Below, piece after piece: positions 1 to 12,151 of a DNA stretch of 64,000 nt. The stretch's first letter is position 1. The number at the start of each line of letters is the position of its first letter. This DNA is from Takakia lepidozioides (Eukaryota; Streptophyta; Takakiopsida; Takakiales; Takakiaceae). The notes under the pieces are model-generated. The model worked only from the letters and a program-made list of their open reading frames with translations, was not told the DNA's origin and ran no database searches. The translations under genes were made by a program, and so were the position numbers. The DNA lies in NCBI GenBank assembly GCA_030704615.1, contig CM060731.1, positions 86,098,756-86,162,755 on the forward strand, in the 5' to 3' direction.

Positions 1-1269
1 CTCATGCTGCCACCAAGAAGAAAAAAAGAAAAAAATGTGGTTTGCGGTAAAGAAAGACCCCTCCAACGGTCTCTTCGTCTCTCTCACCTTGCAAATCTGT
101 CGGGTTGCTACTACTGTCATCAATCCAAGAGATTTCCTACGCTCTCAGCTCTTTTTCAATATATTCTTTTCAAAACTCAGCTTTGTACTTAGATCCACAC
201 ATGTCTTCCCACTCACCATCCTTTCATCCCATCTTGTTCTTAACTTCCTAGTATGTAAGCGGCGCCATTTATCATCAGCAGGATTCCCACAGCTCTGCTG
301 TTGTCGTCAACATCAAGTCCAAAATTTAACACCTGCCTTTTGGTCGACTTCCTAAGCCACCACTAGCTTCTCTCCTTGCTCCTCTACCCGCCTACACACA
401 GCCCGTCTCTCCCATCCATCAGTCTCTCTTTCTCTCTTGTTTTCACGCTCATGTTATCCCCTCGGCCATCTCCTTCGTCTTATTGCAGAAGCTGCGCTCT
501 TAGATCCATGGCTCCTTTCTCTTCCTCTCGCACCAGGGGGCGTGCTAGATTGTGAGCAGCTCACGTGAGTAGGATTCTGCTCACAGTTCTCGGCCTATTA
601 CCGCAGACCTGTACCTGCTGGAAGCCCTATTACCGTGGGCTTCAAGCGTAAAAAATGGAGCAATTTTTCTTAAGAGTGAGCCTGCGGGTTAGCAGCAACA
701 TTGTGGAGTGGTTGATTAATGTTTGAGTGTGTTTTGAAAAGGAGTTGGATGAAAGGAGAGTGGATGAACGATGGATGAATGTGTGATGAAAAAAGATGGA
801 TGAGAAGAGAGTGGATGAATGAAAACGACGAATTCAGTCCGGGGACCGCTAAAGGAAGGCCGAAAACACATCTTCAAACATGCAACGGACGAAAACTGGT
901 GCTTCATAAATGTCTGACTTAAAACAAATGAGTCATTCCGAAAAGGCACTTCCACTGCTATCCGATTTTGTGCCCAAAATTGATGCAGAACTGTCTATAA
1001 AGATACTAGCCTTGCTCTGCACAAAACCACCTTTGTCGCGGACCACAGGAGGGGGAGATGAGAGAAGACTAATTTCCATCGTTGCAACACCCGGATAACA
1101 TGGCAACCGAAAATCCTGGGGAGGACTTGGGAAGAAGCTTGGGTTGGCAAAGAAAGGGAGAAACCGTTGCATCCTTGGACTCCTGCAAAGATATCCCAAC
1201 GGATTAACGCCAGATTGTAATTTGAGTTTTTTTTGGAGGAAATGCACAAAAAACCAACACAGATTATGC
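1..1269. other. No gene recognised; intergenic DNA
   Basis: Only short overlapping ORFs occur, none resembling a known protein. The first 500 bases are pyrimidine-rich. Positions 730-830 hold a loose run of GATGAA/GGATGAG-type words that looks like a decayed microsatellite. LINE-like coding begins only near 1270. Confidence 0.6.
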
Positions 1270-4240
1270 GAGGTTGTGTTACAGACTAGCCGAACATGCA
1301 CTTACTCACATGAGAAATCGGAATCCACCTCCAGAGCTTCCGGCTCTTGCAGATCTGGCTCCGGGAGAGAGAGCGATGGGAAACCACATATTTTTGCAAG
1401 GATTTATGCCTGAGTCTATGACCCAGGGGGTAATCACACTGCTATTTAAAAAAAGGGACCGTACTGACATCCAGTAACTATTGCCCTATTACTCTCCTCA
1501 ACGTCGCCTACAAAATAATTGCCAAGGCCCTAGCCCTGAGGCTCCAGCCTCTCCTCCCTAAACTCATTAGACCCAACCAGATGGGATTCATCAAAGGAAG
1601 GTACATCATGGACAACATCCTTCTAGCCCAAGAGATCCCCCACTTTGCTCTCCACTCCGAACAAGCTATAGCCCTCCTCCTCCTTGACTTTGAAAATAGA
1701 GTAGAATGGTCCTTCCTTCTAGGAGCCCTTCGCAAAGTCGGACTCCCCCCTCCTTTCTGTCGTTGGGTCCACATCCTCCTTCGCAATGCTTCCAGTCGAG
1801 TTATAGTCAATGGACATCTCTTTCCCTCCTTTCCCCTTCACAGATCAGTCAGACAAGGGTGCCCTTTGGCTCCTTTCCTCTTCCTATTTATCGCTGATTC
1901 TCTAGGCTACATGCTACAAGCTAACCACGACATACAGGGCCTCCGCATCACAAACTATCATACCCAGCAACCAGCTTCGCTTAAAGATCCGATGTTTGTC
2001 GATGACACATTCCTCATCCTACAAGCTTCTCCCCGCAACCTTCAATCGGCCTCCACTACCCTGGACATGTTCTGTCATGCCTTTGGCTTCAAAGTCAACT
2101 GGTCTAAGACTTGTGCAATCCTTGCGGGGGACCTTTCTAAATCCCTTATAGGCACGCAACCAACCTGGGGGATCAATCTAGGCCTTTCTTGGCTCTAGCC
2201 TGGTCAATCCACCACTCTCTTAGGGTATACCTATGGCATAGGGCTAACTGACGACCAGCTCTTCAAAGCTACCCTAAACAGGTTAAAAAATAAACTGAAC
2301 TTCTGGGGCTCCAAACACCTTTCCTTGACTGGGAGAATACTTGCTGTGAATCAAGTTCTTTCCGCTAGATTATGGTTCAAATCTTCTTCTTGAAGACCTA
2401 ACTCCTCCCAGATCAAACAAGTCTGTGCGCTTCTTCGTAATTTCATATGGGGTGCTGAAACATCCAGCCAAGGAAGAAAGAGACCCCAAGTCTCCTGGAA
2501 GCAGATTTGTCTCCCAAAGAAACTTGGTGGTCTTGGGGTTATTGACCCTGACACCCAGATAACGGCTCTTCTTGGGAAATGGATTCCTCGATTCTTTGGG
2601 CCCAAAGGGGTTTGGTGGAAGTTCCTTATGGTTGACAATCTACTCAACAACTCCCCCCTCAAGCTCCCTCTGTGGGCTCCCTCCCTACGATGGGTAGCGC
2701 AAGGATTCAACCTCAAGGAGACAGGTTCCACACTGTGCCAGGCCACTATCTAGCAGGCATGGGGAAGGCTCAGACCCTTCCTAAGGAAGAAGGACCCACA
2801 ATCCTACGAGGAAATTGTGAGACAATATATCTTCCTTAATGCCATCCCTACATCCCAACTTGATCGCTCCCAAGCCAAACGATGGTCCTACTGGGATAGA
2901 AATGGTCTTTCCCAAGTCAAAGATATTTGGGCTAACCAAGGCTTCATTGACCTTAACACTGCAGCTCTAAAAGTTGGCATGCCCAGAGTCTCACCAGGCC
3001 TTCAATCAGTCATTTCCTCCATACCTCCCCATTGGTTGCCCTCTCTTCAGGCAGGCCCTCAAGTTCCTCGTTTTCACTTCTGGTCCCTGGGTATCTTCAA
3101 CAACTCTCTCACCATCTTCTTTGTCCTCAGCTCTCTCAATGACACTATAGAAGCCTTCCTCTTCCTTATAGACTAGGTCACTATGACCCTCTCATTACAA
3201 TGCAACATCCCTCTAACTCTCCCAGCCTTCCCGCACCCCCCAATTAGAATATGCTGCGAGTCCTCCCCTACCAAGGAAATGAATCCAACCCTTGATCCAT
3301 CCATCCCTACCCTTACCTGGTTGGCGTCAAATACCTTCTTATGGATCTCGGCCGTCTGCTGGCAGAACTTCAGTTCGACCCTGCCGAATGGGCCTGGTCT
3401 TTCTCCCGGACTACAACACCATTCTTTCAATATACCACTAGGAAAGCTTATAAGGCCCTTGCCTCTCCGCTTCCCCTCTCGGACAAGTGGAATGGTAAAT
3501 GGGCGGACTATGGCTTTCAGGTAGAAAATTGGAAGACCATTTGGGGCTCTATATGGGCAAAAACAAGACCAACAAAAATCTCGGCCTTTCTCTGGCAAAT
3601 TGCAAATAGAGCTCTCCAGGTCGGTGAATGGCTACAATTTCAAGATGCTCTTCTATGTTCCTGCTGCTCCTCTGATATGATGGAAACTTTGGAACACTGC
3701 CTCCTTTTCTGCCGGGCCCCAGCCAGGATGTGGCCTCTTGTCAAGCATTTTTATTCTCATTGGGACAATCAACCACTGTCACCAATCAATTTTGCTGCTT
3801 AACTATGATATAAATTCCAGGGACAAAGCCTTTCAGTGCCCAGTCTTTGAATGCCTGAGATGATCTATGCTCTGGCATATCTGGAAATCAAGGTGTGTCT
3901 GGACCCTCTCGGCCAGGACCTGCTCTATCTCGTCCTTGCTCTCCAAGGTTTTTTGGGATTTTCAAATTGATGTAAAGAGGGCATGGTCTAAACTGTGTGG
4001 AGATATGGCAAGAAAGCCCCAACAAGTAGTAGCTCTCCACTCAGTCTTCCAATCTACCTGGGCCAGAGGGGGTTTCATCTGCAGCAGCCTCTCGCCATCA
4101 GACTGCACCTGGACAACGCTTCCACCAATCACCTGGAGAAACATCGGGGCGGCCCTCTATGGTGTCCCCATTATTTGAGAGGGAGATCAACTGACGCCAT
4201 ATTCGTGCATCCAACAAGCTCTGCTTCACCTAGGTAGTAG
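1270..4240 (+). mobile_element. Degenerate non-LTR retrotransposon (LINE), RT plus zf-RVT
   Basis: Remains of a LINE ORF2, the protein that nicks target DNA and reverse-transcribes its own RNA. No endonuclease domain is visible, so the copy is 5'-truncated. Conceptual reading starts around ESMTQGVITLLFKK (about 1410), shifts frame near 1470, continues with QMGFIKGRYIMDN at about 1578 and reaches the catalytic FVDD box at 1995-2006, the usual YADD/FADD position. The first RT motif reads LDFENRVEWSFL, apparently missing a few residues compared with the common LDFEKAYDRVEW. Downstream, after several stops, 3341-3802 encodes the zinc-binding RT-associated domain: KISAFLWQIANRAL, then paired cysteines and LEHCLLFCRAPARMW. 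A last piece at 3867-4178 (LWHIWKSRC) matches the usual LINE C-terminus. At least four frame breaks make it a dead copy. No poly-A tail or target-site duplication was found. Confidence 0.85.
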
Positions 4241-4616
4241 CAACCCCTTCCGCAATCGCACTTGCCTCTTCTTCTTCTTCTTATTCTTCTCATTCATTTT
4301 AAAATTCTCCTCCTTTCAACGTCTCCAATCCACCATGTTGCTGCATCTCCTTGTGGCACTTCTCAACCCTCTACCATGTTCTAGGGTCACTAGGGCAATC
4401 ACTACCTCTATCTCTCTTCTAGAATCTCACTCGTAGCTTGCTCAGGTGATATGCCTGGTTCTCCTCCACTCCCTACGGGATGCACCCATGTAGGGTTTCT
4501 CAACGGCAGGGCCCTGCCGCCTCTCCACTTAGAAGGCTAGTTCTATTTTGTTCTCTCCCTTCGGAGGTGGGTTTGACTTTCACCGATCACGGTGTGTGTT
4601 CCTCTATGGTGTAATT
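4241..4616. other. No gene recognised
   Basis: Pyrimidine-rich spacer with a CTT run near 4265-4290. Nothing resembling a gene, RNA or structured repeat is visible. Confidence 0.5.
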
Positions 4617-4910
4617 CCAGATATTGCGGGAAATGAAGCTTCAAAGTGCGAATTCGGGGTCACAAAAGTGGAGTTCCTGGGGCATGTGATTACACAGGAT
4701 GATATCAAAATGGATGACAGAAAGGTGAGGGCGATCTTGGACTGGGAACCCCCGACTTCGGTCCCGGGAGTACGATCCTTTCTAGGACTCACCTCCTATT
4801 ACCGAAAATGTGTGAGAAATTTCGTCAAGATCGCGGGGCCGCTGTCGGATCTTCTGTGTAAGTCCAAGGTATGGGTATGGAATACCTTTTGTGGCCAAGC
4901 TTTTGTTCTG
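4617..4910 (+). mobile_element. Ty3/Gypsy reverse-transcriptase fragment
   Basis: Short relic of a Gypsy pol gene: SKCEFGVTKVEFLGHVITQD, then MDDRKVRAILDWEPP, RSFLGLTSYYRKCVRNF and AGPLSDLLCKSKVWVW. It covers the connection region after the RT active site. It is nearly the same sequence as 50370-50635 inside the Gypsy copy at 47.2-50.6 kb, so both belong to one family. It is flanked on the left by unrelated sequence and on the right by an A-rich stretch (4935-4960). No LTR is attached. Confidence 0.85.
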
Positions 4911-5446
4911 CAGGGCCATGCCCCCTTCTCTTAAAAAAAAAGAAAAAAGAAAAAGAGAGAAAACAGAAATTCCAGATAGTTTTAAATCGTATAGAAGGCC
5001 AACGGTGGGTAGGCCGTGATGAGCGGCGTACACGGAAAGCGAGCACACGGCGATGTCTGCTGAACAACTCAACAAACAAACAAAGAAACAAACGCATGCT
5101 ACCGCTGGTTTGGCATCCCAAGTATTCGCAGAGATGCCAAGGGGTGATCTTTCTTGTGGGTACGGGATCCATCTGTTGATCTTTTTCAGATGAGAAGATC
5201 TGTTCGGGTGTTTGGTTGCTGTGATTTGCCCCAGAAAATCTGATCGAAACAGCTACAGGGCAATCGTGTGGAAGACTGGGTGGACTGTGTTCATCAAAGG
5301 GAGAATTTGGAAAGGATCTTGCAATTGATTGCAAGCTTTGTGCTATGTTGCCGCTGGGAGTTTTGGAAACCTGCGATAGAAATTGGGTGATGTGAGCAAG
5401 CCGTTGCAGATCAGAGTCACAACCAGGCTTTTTCAATCAGAGTTGC
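4911..5446. other. Upstream region of the hydrolase gene
   Basis: An A/AG-rich tract (4932-4962) is followed by 480 bases without a recognisable gene. A 203-codon minus-strand ORF here has no family-like features and is probably chance. The stretch probably holds the promoter and 5' UTR of the gene starting at 5447, but no convincing TATA box was identified. Confidence 0.4.
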
Positions 5447-8426
5447 ATGCCCTCCTCCTGGATGGGAGCTGGAGGTGCTGCAGCCAGGGTCCTCCATGGA
5501 TCGCTTGCAGCTGCGGCCGCTGTGTTGGCATCGGCCGCTGTCACGGCCGACCTACCTGACAAGCTGCATCTCAAAGCAACTCCCATTCTTTTTTACGCAG
5601 TGCCTCCATCAATGCCTCTGCCTCCCCTTCCATCTCTCTCCTCTGCTTCATTTTCTTGTTTTGAATCGAAGTCTCTCTATATTTCTGTTGTCCAAATTTT
5701 GCCCAAGGACGGGGCGCAATCATTGGGGCCTCTTGCGGCCTTGCCTGCAGTTTCATCGCTCGGTTCACCTTCGGGCCAATCTGTAGTGTCTCCTTTCTCC
5801 TCCTCCTTCTCCCTCGCTCAAGAAGCGCCAAAGGTTTCGTCTTTCTCGTCTACCCGAAGGGCTCTCTCTTATCTTCTCCCTGAATGTTTGGCTTGGGGGC
5901 ACCCTCCTCTTCTTTCTTTGCCTCACGGGTTCCCCGCGCCGACTTTGACTGCGGCCCCTCCGCTACATCTCCAGCCATTCCCTTTCTCGACCGCATCGCT
6001 TTATATAGGCCACACCCAAGGATCAGACCAGCGATTTTCAAGTGTTGCATATGGTCGGTCTTTGTCGTCTTCTTTTCTCTCCCCCTCTCTCCTGTCTTCG
6101 TGCCTCTTGCAATCACAATTGGCATGCTCTTCCTTATGCGACTCTCCCAATGAACCTTCGTCTCCATCCCTTTTCATTTCTGTTCTTTCTACTTTTGTTT
6201 CCTATCAATCTCGCTCTCAGTATCCCCCAAATTTTCCGGTCTCATCATTCTCGAAATCTCTCCATACCTGGCACACACCAATGCCAGGTTCTGACAAGCT
6301 GAACGAGGAGAAAACTTTATCGGAGTCCTTGAACAAGAAACCGGCTATGACTGTTGTTTTACTGGGGTGGTTGGGTGCGCAACAAAAACATTTGAAGAAG
6401 TATGCGGAATGGTATAATGCGAGGGGAATCCATGCAGTCACATTTGTGGTTCCTATGGTGGATGTACTAAACTTCAAAGTTGGTGGGAAAGCTGAAGAGT
6501 ATGTGGACAGGCTAGCCGACCACCTTGCCCTGTGGCTGACTGATGAAGGCGAGCATGCAAAAGGCGTTGAAGGAAACAAGCATCTTATGTTCCATACCTT
6601 TAGCAACACAGGCTGGCTCACGTAAGTCCATACATCTGAGATAAAGGGGAAGTGAGGGGGTGTGCGGGTTATTGATTTTGGAGTAATTGATATTCCTCCC
6701 TCTTGTTTCCTAAACGAGAAGAGATTGGGAGGCAGACACCAGACTTCATATAGCTTTGAAGAATGGGTCTTATTGGCTCAAAGGTTGGGGAGCTTTTACT
6801 GAATTGCTTCATTGTGTAGAAGTTATGGTCTATGACATGGGGCAGACCTATGCAAGTAGCAAAACCCAAGTAAAAAGGTGCTTTCTTCCTCTTGCTAGAT
6901 ATAGCTTATGTGAGACTGGGCATATACTGCAGCTACGGGGTTATACTGGAGAGGCTGTCAAAGCAAGGAGAACATCTGTTGGACAGAATCAAGGGCTGTG
7001 TGGTGGATTCTGCCCCTGTTGTCGACCCAGACCCACAGGTACAGTGCTTGCAATGTGGATGAATTTGTACAAGCTACAATGAGTTCTTGGTTGGACATGG
7101 CCATTAAGCATTTATATGGTAATGTCTGTCTCATGGGCCCTTGAGGCCCCTCATGGACGTTCAGGAGTTTCTTTCTTTATCTCTTTCTTTCTCTTTGTGG
7201 TCGTTCGTTTGTTGTATCCTGTCCCATGGGCCCTCGTAGCCCTTTGTGGACGTCATAGAGTTTATTTCTAGTTTTATTCTCCCTCTCTCACACATACAAA
7301 CATATGCATGCACAGCAGCATACCACTGCTTCCCTGGGCAAGCTGCCATGCAAATTGCAAGTGGCAGACCATGTTGTCAGGCAATATTGAGATCCCACAA
7401 TATTTTGGTATTAGTGAGCTACAAGCGATCTGCAACAAATTTAAGAGAGGTGAGACTTGGTTATGGGCCTGATGGGAGACAGGTCTGGGCATCAGGCTTC
7501 TTAGCAGCTCTTCTGAAAAAGAGGAGTAGTGTGACAAAGCCGGGCATGGAAATAAACGAAGGAGCAACAGTTCAGGGTTCAAACCAGGGGTCAGTCTCCA
7601 ATGTAGAAACTGAGCCCCATGGCATGGAAGCTGCACTGATGCCTGTTTTGGAAGGGTTCTTTTCATTCTTTTTGAAGCTTCCAGCAATAAACCAGTAAGT
7701 GTCCTCAATCTGTATCTTTATTGTGATGAATCATGTGTCTGCAGAAAAAAGGTATATATAAGGCAACAGCAGTTGTGGAGAGGAGCTTTTAACACAGCAT
7801 ATCTGAATCACCTCCTAAAGGCCTGTAATTAATGGGTAGGAATTTTGAAGCCCGAGATTGATGCAGTCAAAACATGTGCCCCATACAGTACGAACACAGC
7901 TGTAGAGAAGATAGTAGCTACAAGCTCATCAAAAGTGTGTCAATGTTCTAAATCCCGTTGTATTTTGATATGTGCAACCTTTAGTGATGTGTATAGAAAA
8001 GAGGTGATTCCCGTAGCAGCCACTGGGTAGAAACTAAGGGGTCAGTAAAGACAAGATCCATTAGACGGAGGCATGTTACTAGACGAGTTCAAGCTACCTG
8101 TCTTGCAGTCTATGTTCCAATATAAGTTAAAAATACAACCCTGAGTGCATTCCTCTTTCACCATGTGCAACTGCAGGCGGCTATCTGAAGTTGTTACTAT
8201 CCTTTCAAAGCAGCAACCTCCATGCCCGCAGCTTTACATTTACAGCACAGCAGACCGTGTCATACCAGTTAAAGCAGTGGAGGCCTTCATTGAGCAACAA
8301 AGGAAGGCTGGGCGGGTGGTGCGGGCTTGTAACCTCCAGTCTTCCCCCCATGTGGACCATTTCCGCAGTCATCCTCAGCTTTACAGTGACCAGCTGAGCA
8401 AATTTCTCAAAGAGTGTCTACCATAA
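5447..8426 (+). CDS. DUF829/TMEM53-like alpha/beta-hydrolase, four exons
   Basis: Predicted exons are 5447-6621, 6933-7038, 7483-7694 and 8177-8426. All introns are GT-AG and the phases join to 1743 nt, 580 codons plus stop at 8424. The C-terminal half matches plant DUF829 (TMEM53-like) proteins, alpha/beta-hydrolase-fold proteins of uncertain substrate. The fold starts near residue 301 ([10 protein letters not shown]), continues with [20 protein letters not shown], and has the nucleophile-elbow-like HTFSNTGW (Ser about 386), [25 protein letters not shown] (Asp about 524) and SPHVDHFR (His about 559), a plausible triad. The first ~300 residues are Ser/Pro-rich, low-complexity and longer than usual for the family. 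They may be an organelle-targeting or disordered tail, or the true start may lie further in; 5447 is simply the first in-frame ATG. Exon joining was done by eye. The gene looks intact, unlike nearly everything around it. Confidence 0.85.
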
Positions 8427-9537
8427 AAGGCTGCCAGTTGGATATCTTCACATTTTGAATGTCCAGTCTTGTCATTCAGGTGAACGTCGCTAATGAATGA
8501 AGGCCCTTTGGCAGGCTACTTGGTCACTTGCAAATGGAAATGGAGCAAAAGGTTTGCAGTGCACGCACAGAGGGAAGGAGCGAAAGAATGGAAATTTGTA
8601 AGATCCACAAAGAACCCAGAGAGAGGTTACAGGACAAGCACACATAACAAACAAGGAGAGTCAGACATGTGTTCACGGTGAATCTCTTTGTGGATGTTGT
8701 CTATGATGTTTCCATGAGATTATTTATTATTATAACATCCCAAACATATGAAGCTTAAGCTGAAAATTGCTGTAGTGCTCACAAGTGCTACCTTCCTTGA
8801 GCGCGATTTGGCAATTCGACCACCCTTTAGAAGTTTTGAGTGTGGGACATTGACATTGGGTTCTGGGTCGAAGGGGGCATCCCTGTACAATTTGATAGGA
8901 CAGTTTATTTGCTTAGTGGGGGGTTCAAGCTGGATCAGGGAATTTTTCATTTTTCTGGGCCATTGCTCAGCATTTAGTATTTGGGGCACAACGTTCATAA
9001 ACTATTCACCTTGCTCACTGTTGGCGTGGGGTGCATGTCTCCAATAAAGCTTCTTAGAGACTCTCAATGTGAAGAGGTCTAGTAGCATTGTATTCTCCAC
9101 AATGGCTTTGAATACACAGGTGTGCTTGTGCTCTGTTGGTTGCCACTCAATGCTTCATGACAGAGATGTGTAAGAGTGGGTTGGGGTGAAAAATAATCCC
9201 ATCTAGCTGTGGATAGTCACCCTTTGTGGTTGTTTTATGGTAAGTTATGTCACAGCTATAAGAGAGTTCTTCTCATTCAAAGGGGAGTGGGCTTGTTTGA
9301 TGGAGTACAGGCTCAAAACGAAAGGGAGGCACTCGAGTAAAAGCTTGACGGCTAGCATTCGTCACTGTCAGGCACTCTCATACGCACATTTGTTATGAAT
9401 ACATGTACACAACATAGCTTGTGGAGGAAGATGAGACAAGTGTTTCAGAGCCCCACTTCAATCTTACACAAGGGGGCTCCGAGCTTTTGATAGACCACAA
9501 TTGGCATATCCAAGAAGAGGTTGTACGCTTTACCCGA
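8427..9537. other. 3' flank and intergenic DNA; no gene seen
   Basis: Probably 3' UTR followed by spacer. Short ORFs on both strands have no family resemblance. An AATAAA-like word (caataaagc) lies near 9042. Confidence 0.45.
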
Positions 9538-9690
9538 CAACCAGCATGTAGCCCAGTGGCATACCACGTTGGATGTGGTTGTGGGTTCAAACCACGGTTT
9601 GGTGTGTCATGAAGGTGTCCACCTTTCAGCTAGAAGGCAGTATCCCTTGTGGTGAAGTGACACCATAAGTTACGGTCCCTTGGGGAGGCG
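9538..9690 (+). mobile_element. tRNA-derived SINE, copy 1
   Basis: An internal RNA polymerase III promoter is visible: A box TAGCCCAGTGG at 9549-9559 and B box GGTTCAAACC at 9584-9593, 35 bases apart as in tRNA genes. The following body (GGTGTGTCATGAAGGTGTCC through GGGGAGGCGTTATACTTT) is shared with 36575-37133. The B-box arm GTGGGTTCAAACCAC can form a T-arm, but no complete cloverleaf was found, so this is a SINE and not a tRNA gene. Confidence 0.75.
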
Positions 9691-10250
9691 TTATACTTTA
9701 CCGCTTTGAGAGTGGGACCCACAACTAACGAAGTCTGAATTCTGAGTGAATTTTGTATAGGAGAAGGGTCTCTCTTGAGGCCCTTCTCCAGCGTAAAGAA
9801 CCATGATATTTTGAGTACCTTCCAGCCCCCCGTAAAGAACTGGCTCAAATTTCTTAGTGTATGTGAAAGGCACCTTACTGGGCGTAAGGTGCCATCCTCT
9901 CGACCTTCCGCATAAAGCTCCTCCTCTCGAGGCACCTTATGCCCCATAAGGTTCCTCCTCAATTGTGGCTGCAGATGAAAATTAATCCAAACCGTCTGTT
10001 CGTAAAGAAATTTGAGCCTAATTCTTTACGCAGGTAAGGCCCTCGGACGGGCGCCTTCATGAAACTCGGGGCCGCACTCGGCTACCGCCTCATGGCCAGC
10101 CCCTTATTTCGGGAAGGCCCCCGTCCTCGGGCCTTACCCTATACATAAGGTATTTTGCCAGCGTGGCAAGGACCTTACGGGGGCTGGAAGGTATAGTGCA
10201 ATCTTCTACCCTATAGACGACCTAAAAATAAACTAAGAAAAATATCACGG
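9691..10250. repeat. Hairpin-rich non-coding stretch
   Basis: Holds several short inverted repeats. GGCACCTTAC and GTAAGGTGCC at 9868-9893 are 10-base arms around a 5-base loop. A similar GGCACCTTATG/CATAAGG pair lies near 9930-9955. GGCTCAAATTTCTTA (about 9840) is inverted as TAAAGAAATTTGAGCC (about 10003). No coding sequence is recognisable. It may be the decayed end of a transposon. Confidence 0.5.
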
Positions 10251-10328
10251 TAGTTGTTGTTTTGTTCAATCCGTGTTTTTTTAGGGTCGTTTGTGATTGC
10301 CTCGTTGTTTTTGGGGTTCATTTCAGCT

Positions 10329-10735
10329 CGTCTGTGGTCTCTTTCTTAGTTTGACCTTTAAGGCCTCCCAAGTCGGTCGTCCGCATTATTCTCACTTTCG
10401 TTGTCAGTGGTTCTCGCTTTGCATGCAGCTCCTTCTACCTGCTTTAGCTGTAGTGTTCATTTCCCCTCTTCCTTGGTTCATTTGGAGGATAAGTTTTTGG
10501 CCCGCTTTTGCTTTCTTCCAACTATCTCTCTAGCTCGTCCCTGGTCTCTTGCTTAGTTTTACCTTTTAGGCCTCCCATTTCGGTCATCCGCTTTGTTTTC
10601 ACTTTCGTTGTCAGTGGATATCGTTTTGCGTGCAGCTCCTTCAGCCTACAGTCGCTGTAGTGTTCAATACCCCTCTTCCTTGGTTCGATTGAAGGATAGT
10701 CTCATCGTTTTGGCCCGCTTTTGCTTATATCCCAC
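10329..10735. repeat. Two-unit direct repeat of about 205 bp
   Basis: Unit 1 (about 10329-10510) and unit 2 (about 10537-10732) share GGTCTCTTxCTTAGTTT, AGGCCTCCCA, TCACTTTCGTTGTCAGTGG, GCAGCTCCTTC, GCTGTAGTGTTCA, CCCCTCTTCCTTGGTTC and TTGGCCCGCTTTTGCTT. It ends exactly where the minus-strand Gypsy copy begins (10740), so the element broke or was inserted here. Confidence 0.65.
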
Positions 10736-10739
10736 CAAA

Positions 10740-12151
10740 ATCAGGTTCCGACTCAATCTTGGGTTGGCAAATCTCAGGGGGTATTTCTTTCAAATCCTCA
10801 TAGCTCCAAACAAATACATCTCTGTATTTGATGAATAAGCTCTTAGCTTCCTCAAAGAATTCAGGTTCCAAATCAGCCCCTACTTTTACCATTCTTGGTT
10901 CCTCCTCAGTTCCCACATTAACTTCCCTCACTTGCTCTTCAGCTGTGATGGTCCACCCAGCCACTATTTCATCCTGTAAACTAATGGTGGTTGGTTCTTC
11001 CAGGATTTCCATTTCTCCCTCTCTTTCTTCATGGAAATGGGGTGGGTAACTGCTTTCTTCCCCCTCAACTAGCATTGTTGTCACTGCACAACAACATATA
11101 CCCTTTACATAACTCAATCCTCCTAGTTGTATTTCTGCAACCTGCTCTCACTCTGGGTGTGCAGCAAACACGGTAGCTTCATGCTCCTCATCAAGCCCTC
11201 CTAACCAATCATACTCTCTGACTCCCGAGGTCTCCGGGTAGCAGGTAGCCTACCAGATTTCTTGGTTGTGATCTGTATCTTGTGCTTCCCATTATGCATA
11301 GTCAGTAACTGGGAATTCCAGTCATGGAATACCTTGGCCTGTTTCAGCCATGGTTGTCCTAACAACAAGGAATAAGCTTCCATGACATCATCCATCTTCA
11401 ACACAGTTACTGTGATATTGAAAACCATCTTTTGAATCTGTATTTTTATTCCTCTTATCAAGCCCAATGGCTGTACATTTTGTTGATCTGCCATTGTCAC
11501 TGTGAATGGGGCTTGTTGCATGTTATTAAGACCAAGCTTCTGCCTTAATTGGTCCATCATGATATTCAATCCCAAGCCTCCATCTATCAGTACATCAGTC
11601 AACTCTGTGCTTCCAATTTTCAATTGGATTATTGGCATGGAGTCATCAAAGTCCATGACAGCTTCTTGCCCTTCAGGCTTCACATTATAGCTTGTTACTT
11701 TGCCGCACAGGTCTGTACTTTCTGTTACATGAGCAATCTGATTGATTGCTTGATACAGCCTGTGTCTGCAGTGGGATGCTATAGCCAATAGCTGCCCATT
11801 TGTAATCTCTGCTTTGGATTGGCATATTACTTCAGCCGATGCCCCTTCAGTATTCATCACCTGTGAAGCATCATGCTTCAATGTTTCCTCATCTTCTTCA
11901 TCATCTGCTTCAGAGTCTGTTGACTCTGCTATAGGGATATCTGTCTCTTTCTGCATTTCCCTTATAGTTTTAGCCACTTCATTGTGCAGTTCCTTCTCTT
12001 CCCTCCAAGCCTCATCATCTTCAGGCACATCACTGTTATCCTCACTATTTTCTTCATCTTCATCTATAGGAGGCAATAACTTAGCCTCAGTCCTAGTAAC
12101 TATCATGGTACTCACTTCTGGTACAAAACAAGGCATTATGTGTGCTGCCAC
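10740..12151 (-). pseudogene. Gypsy retropepsin and linker to RT (copy M1)
   Basis: ORF 12151-11201 encodes an aspartic protease that would process Gag-Pol. Its active-site segment is TDVLIDGGLGLNIMMDQL, followed by GLIRGIKIQIQKM and SLLLGQPWLKQAKVFHDWN. The N-terminal half is very acidic. After a stop near 11201, 11117-10740 continues with the pre-RT linker (EPEFFEEAKSLFIKYRDVFVW) and ends at the truncation point. The same linker is present in copy M2, where RT follows. Confidence 0.85.

Noticed and set aside
540-660. Relation between CCTATTACCGCAG/CCTATTACCGTGG here and the CTATTACCGCGGG words at 50735-50770
   Set aside because: Shared words are short and the flanks do not align; could be chance or a very old repeat.
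4617-4910. Common 3' breakpoint with the Gypsy copy ending at 50635
   Set aside because: Both copies lose similarity after CTGTGTAAGTCCAAGGTATG, but the reading WNTFCGQAF at 4873 still resembles the expected pol continuation (W-x3-C-x2-AF), so this copy seems to extend a little further and a shared breakpoint is not supported.
4825-5436. 203-codon minus-strand ORF as a gene
   Set aside because: Includes the reverse of the Gypsy scrap and of the A-rich tract (read as Phe/Ser runs); no family features.
9538-9612. tRNA gene
   Set aside because: A and B boxes are present but no acceptor or anticodon stem closes, and the flanking body is shared with 36575, so it is a SINE.
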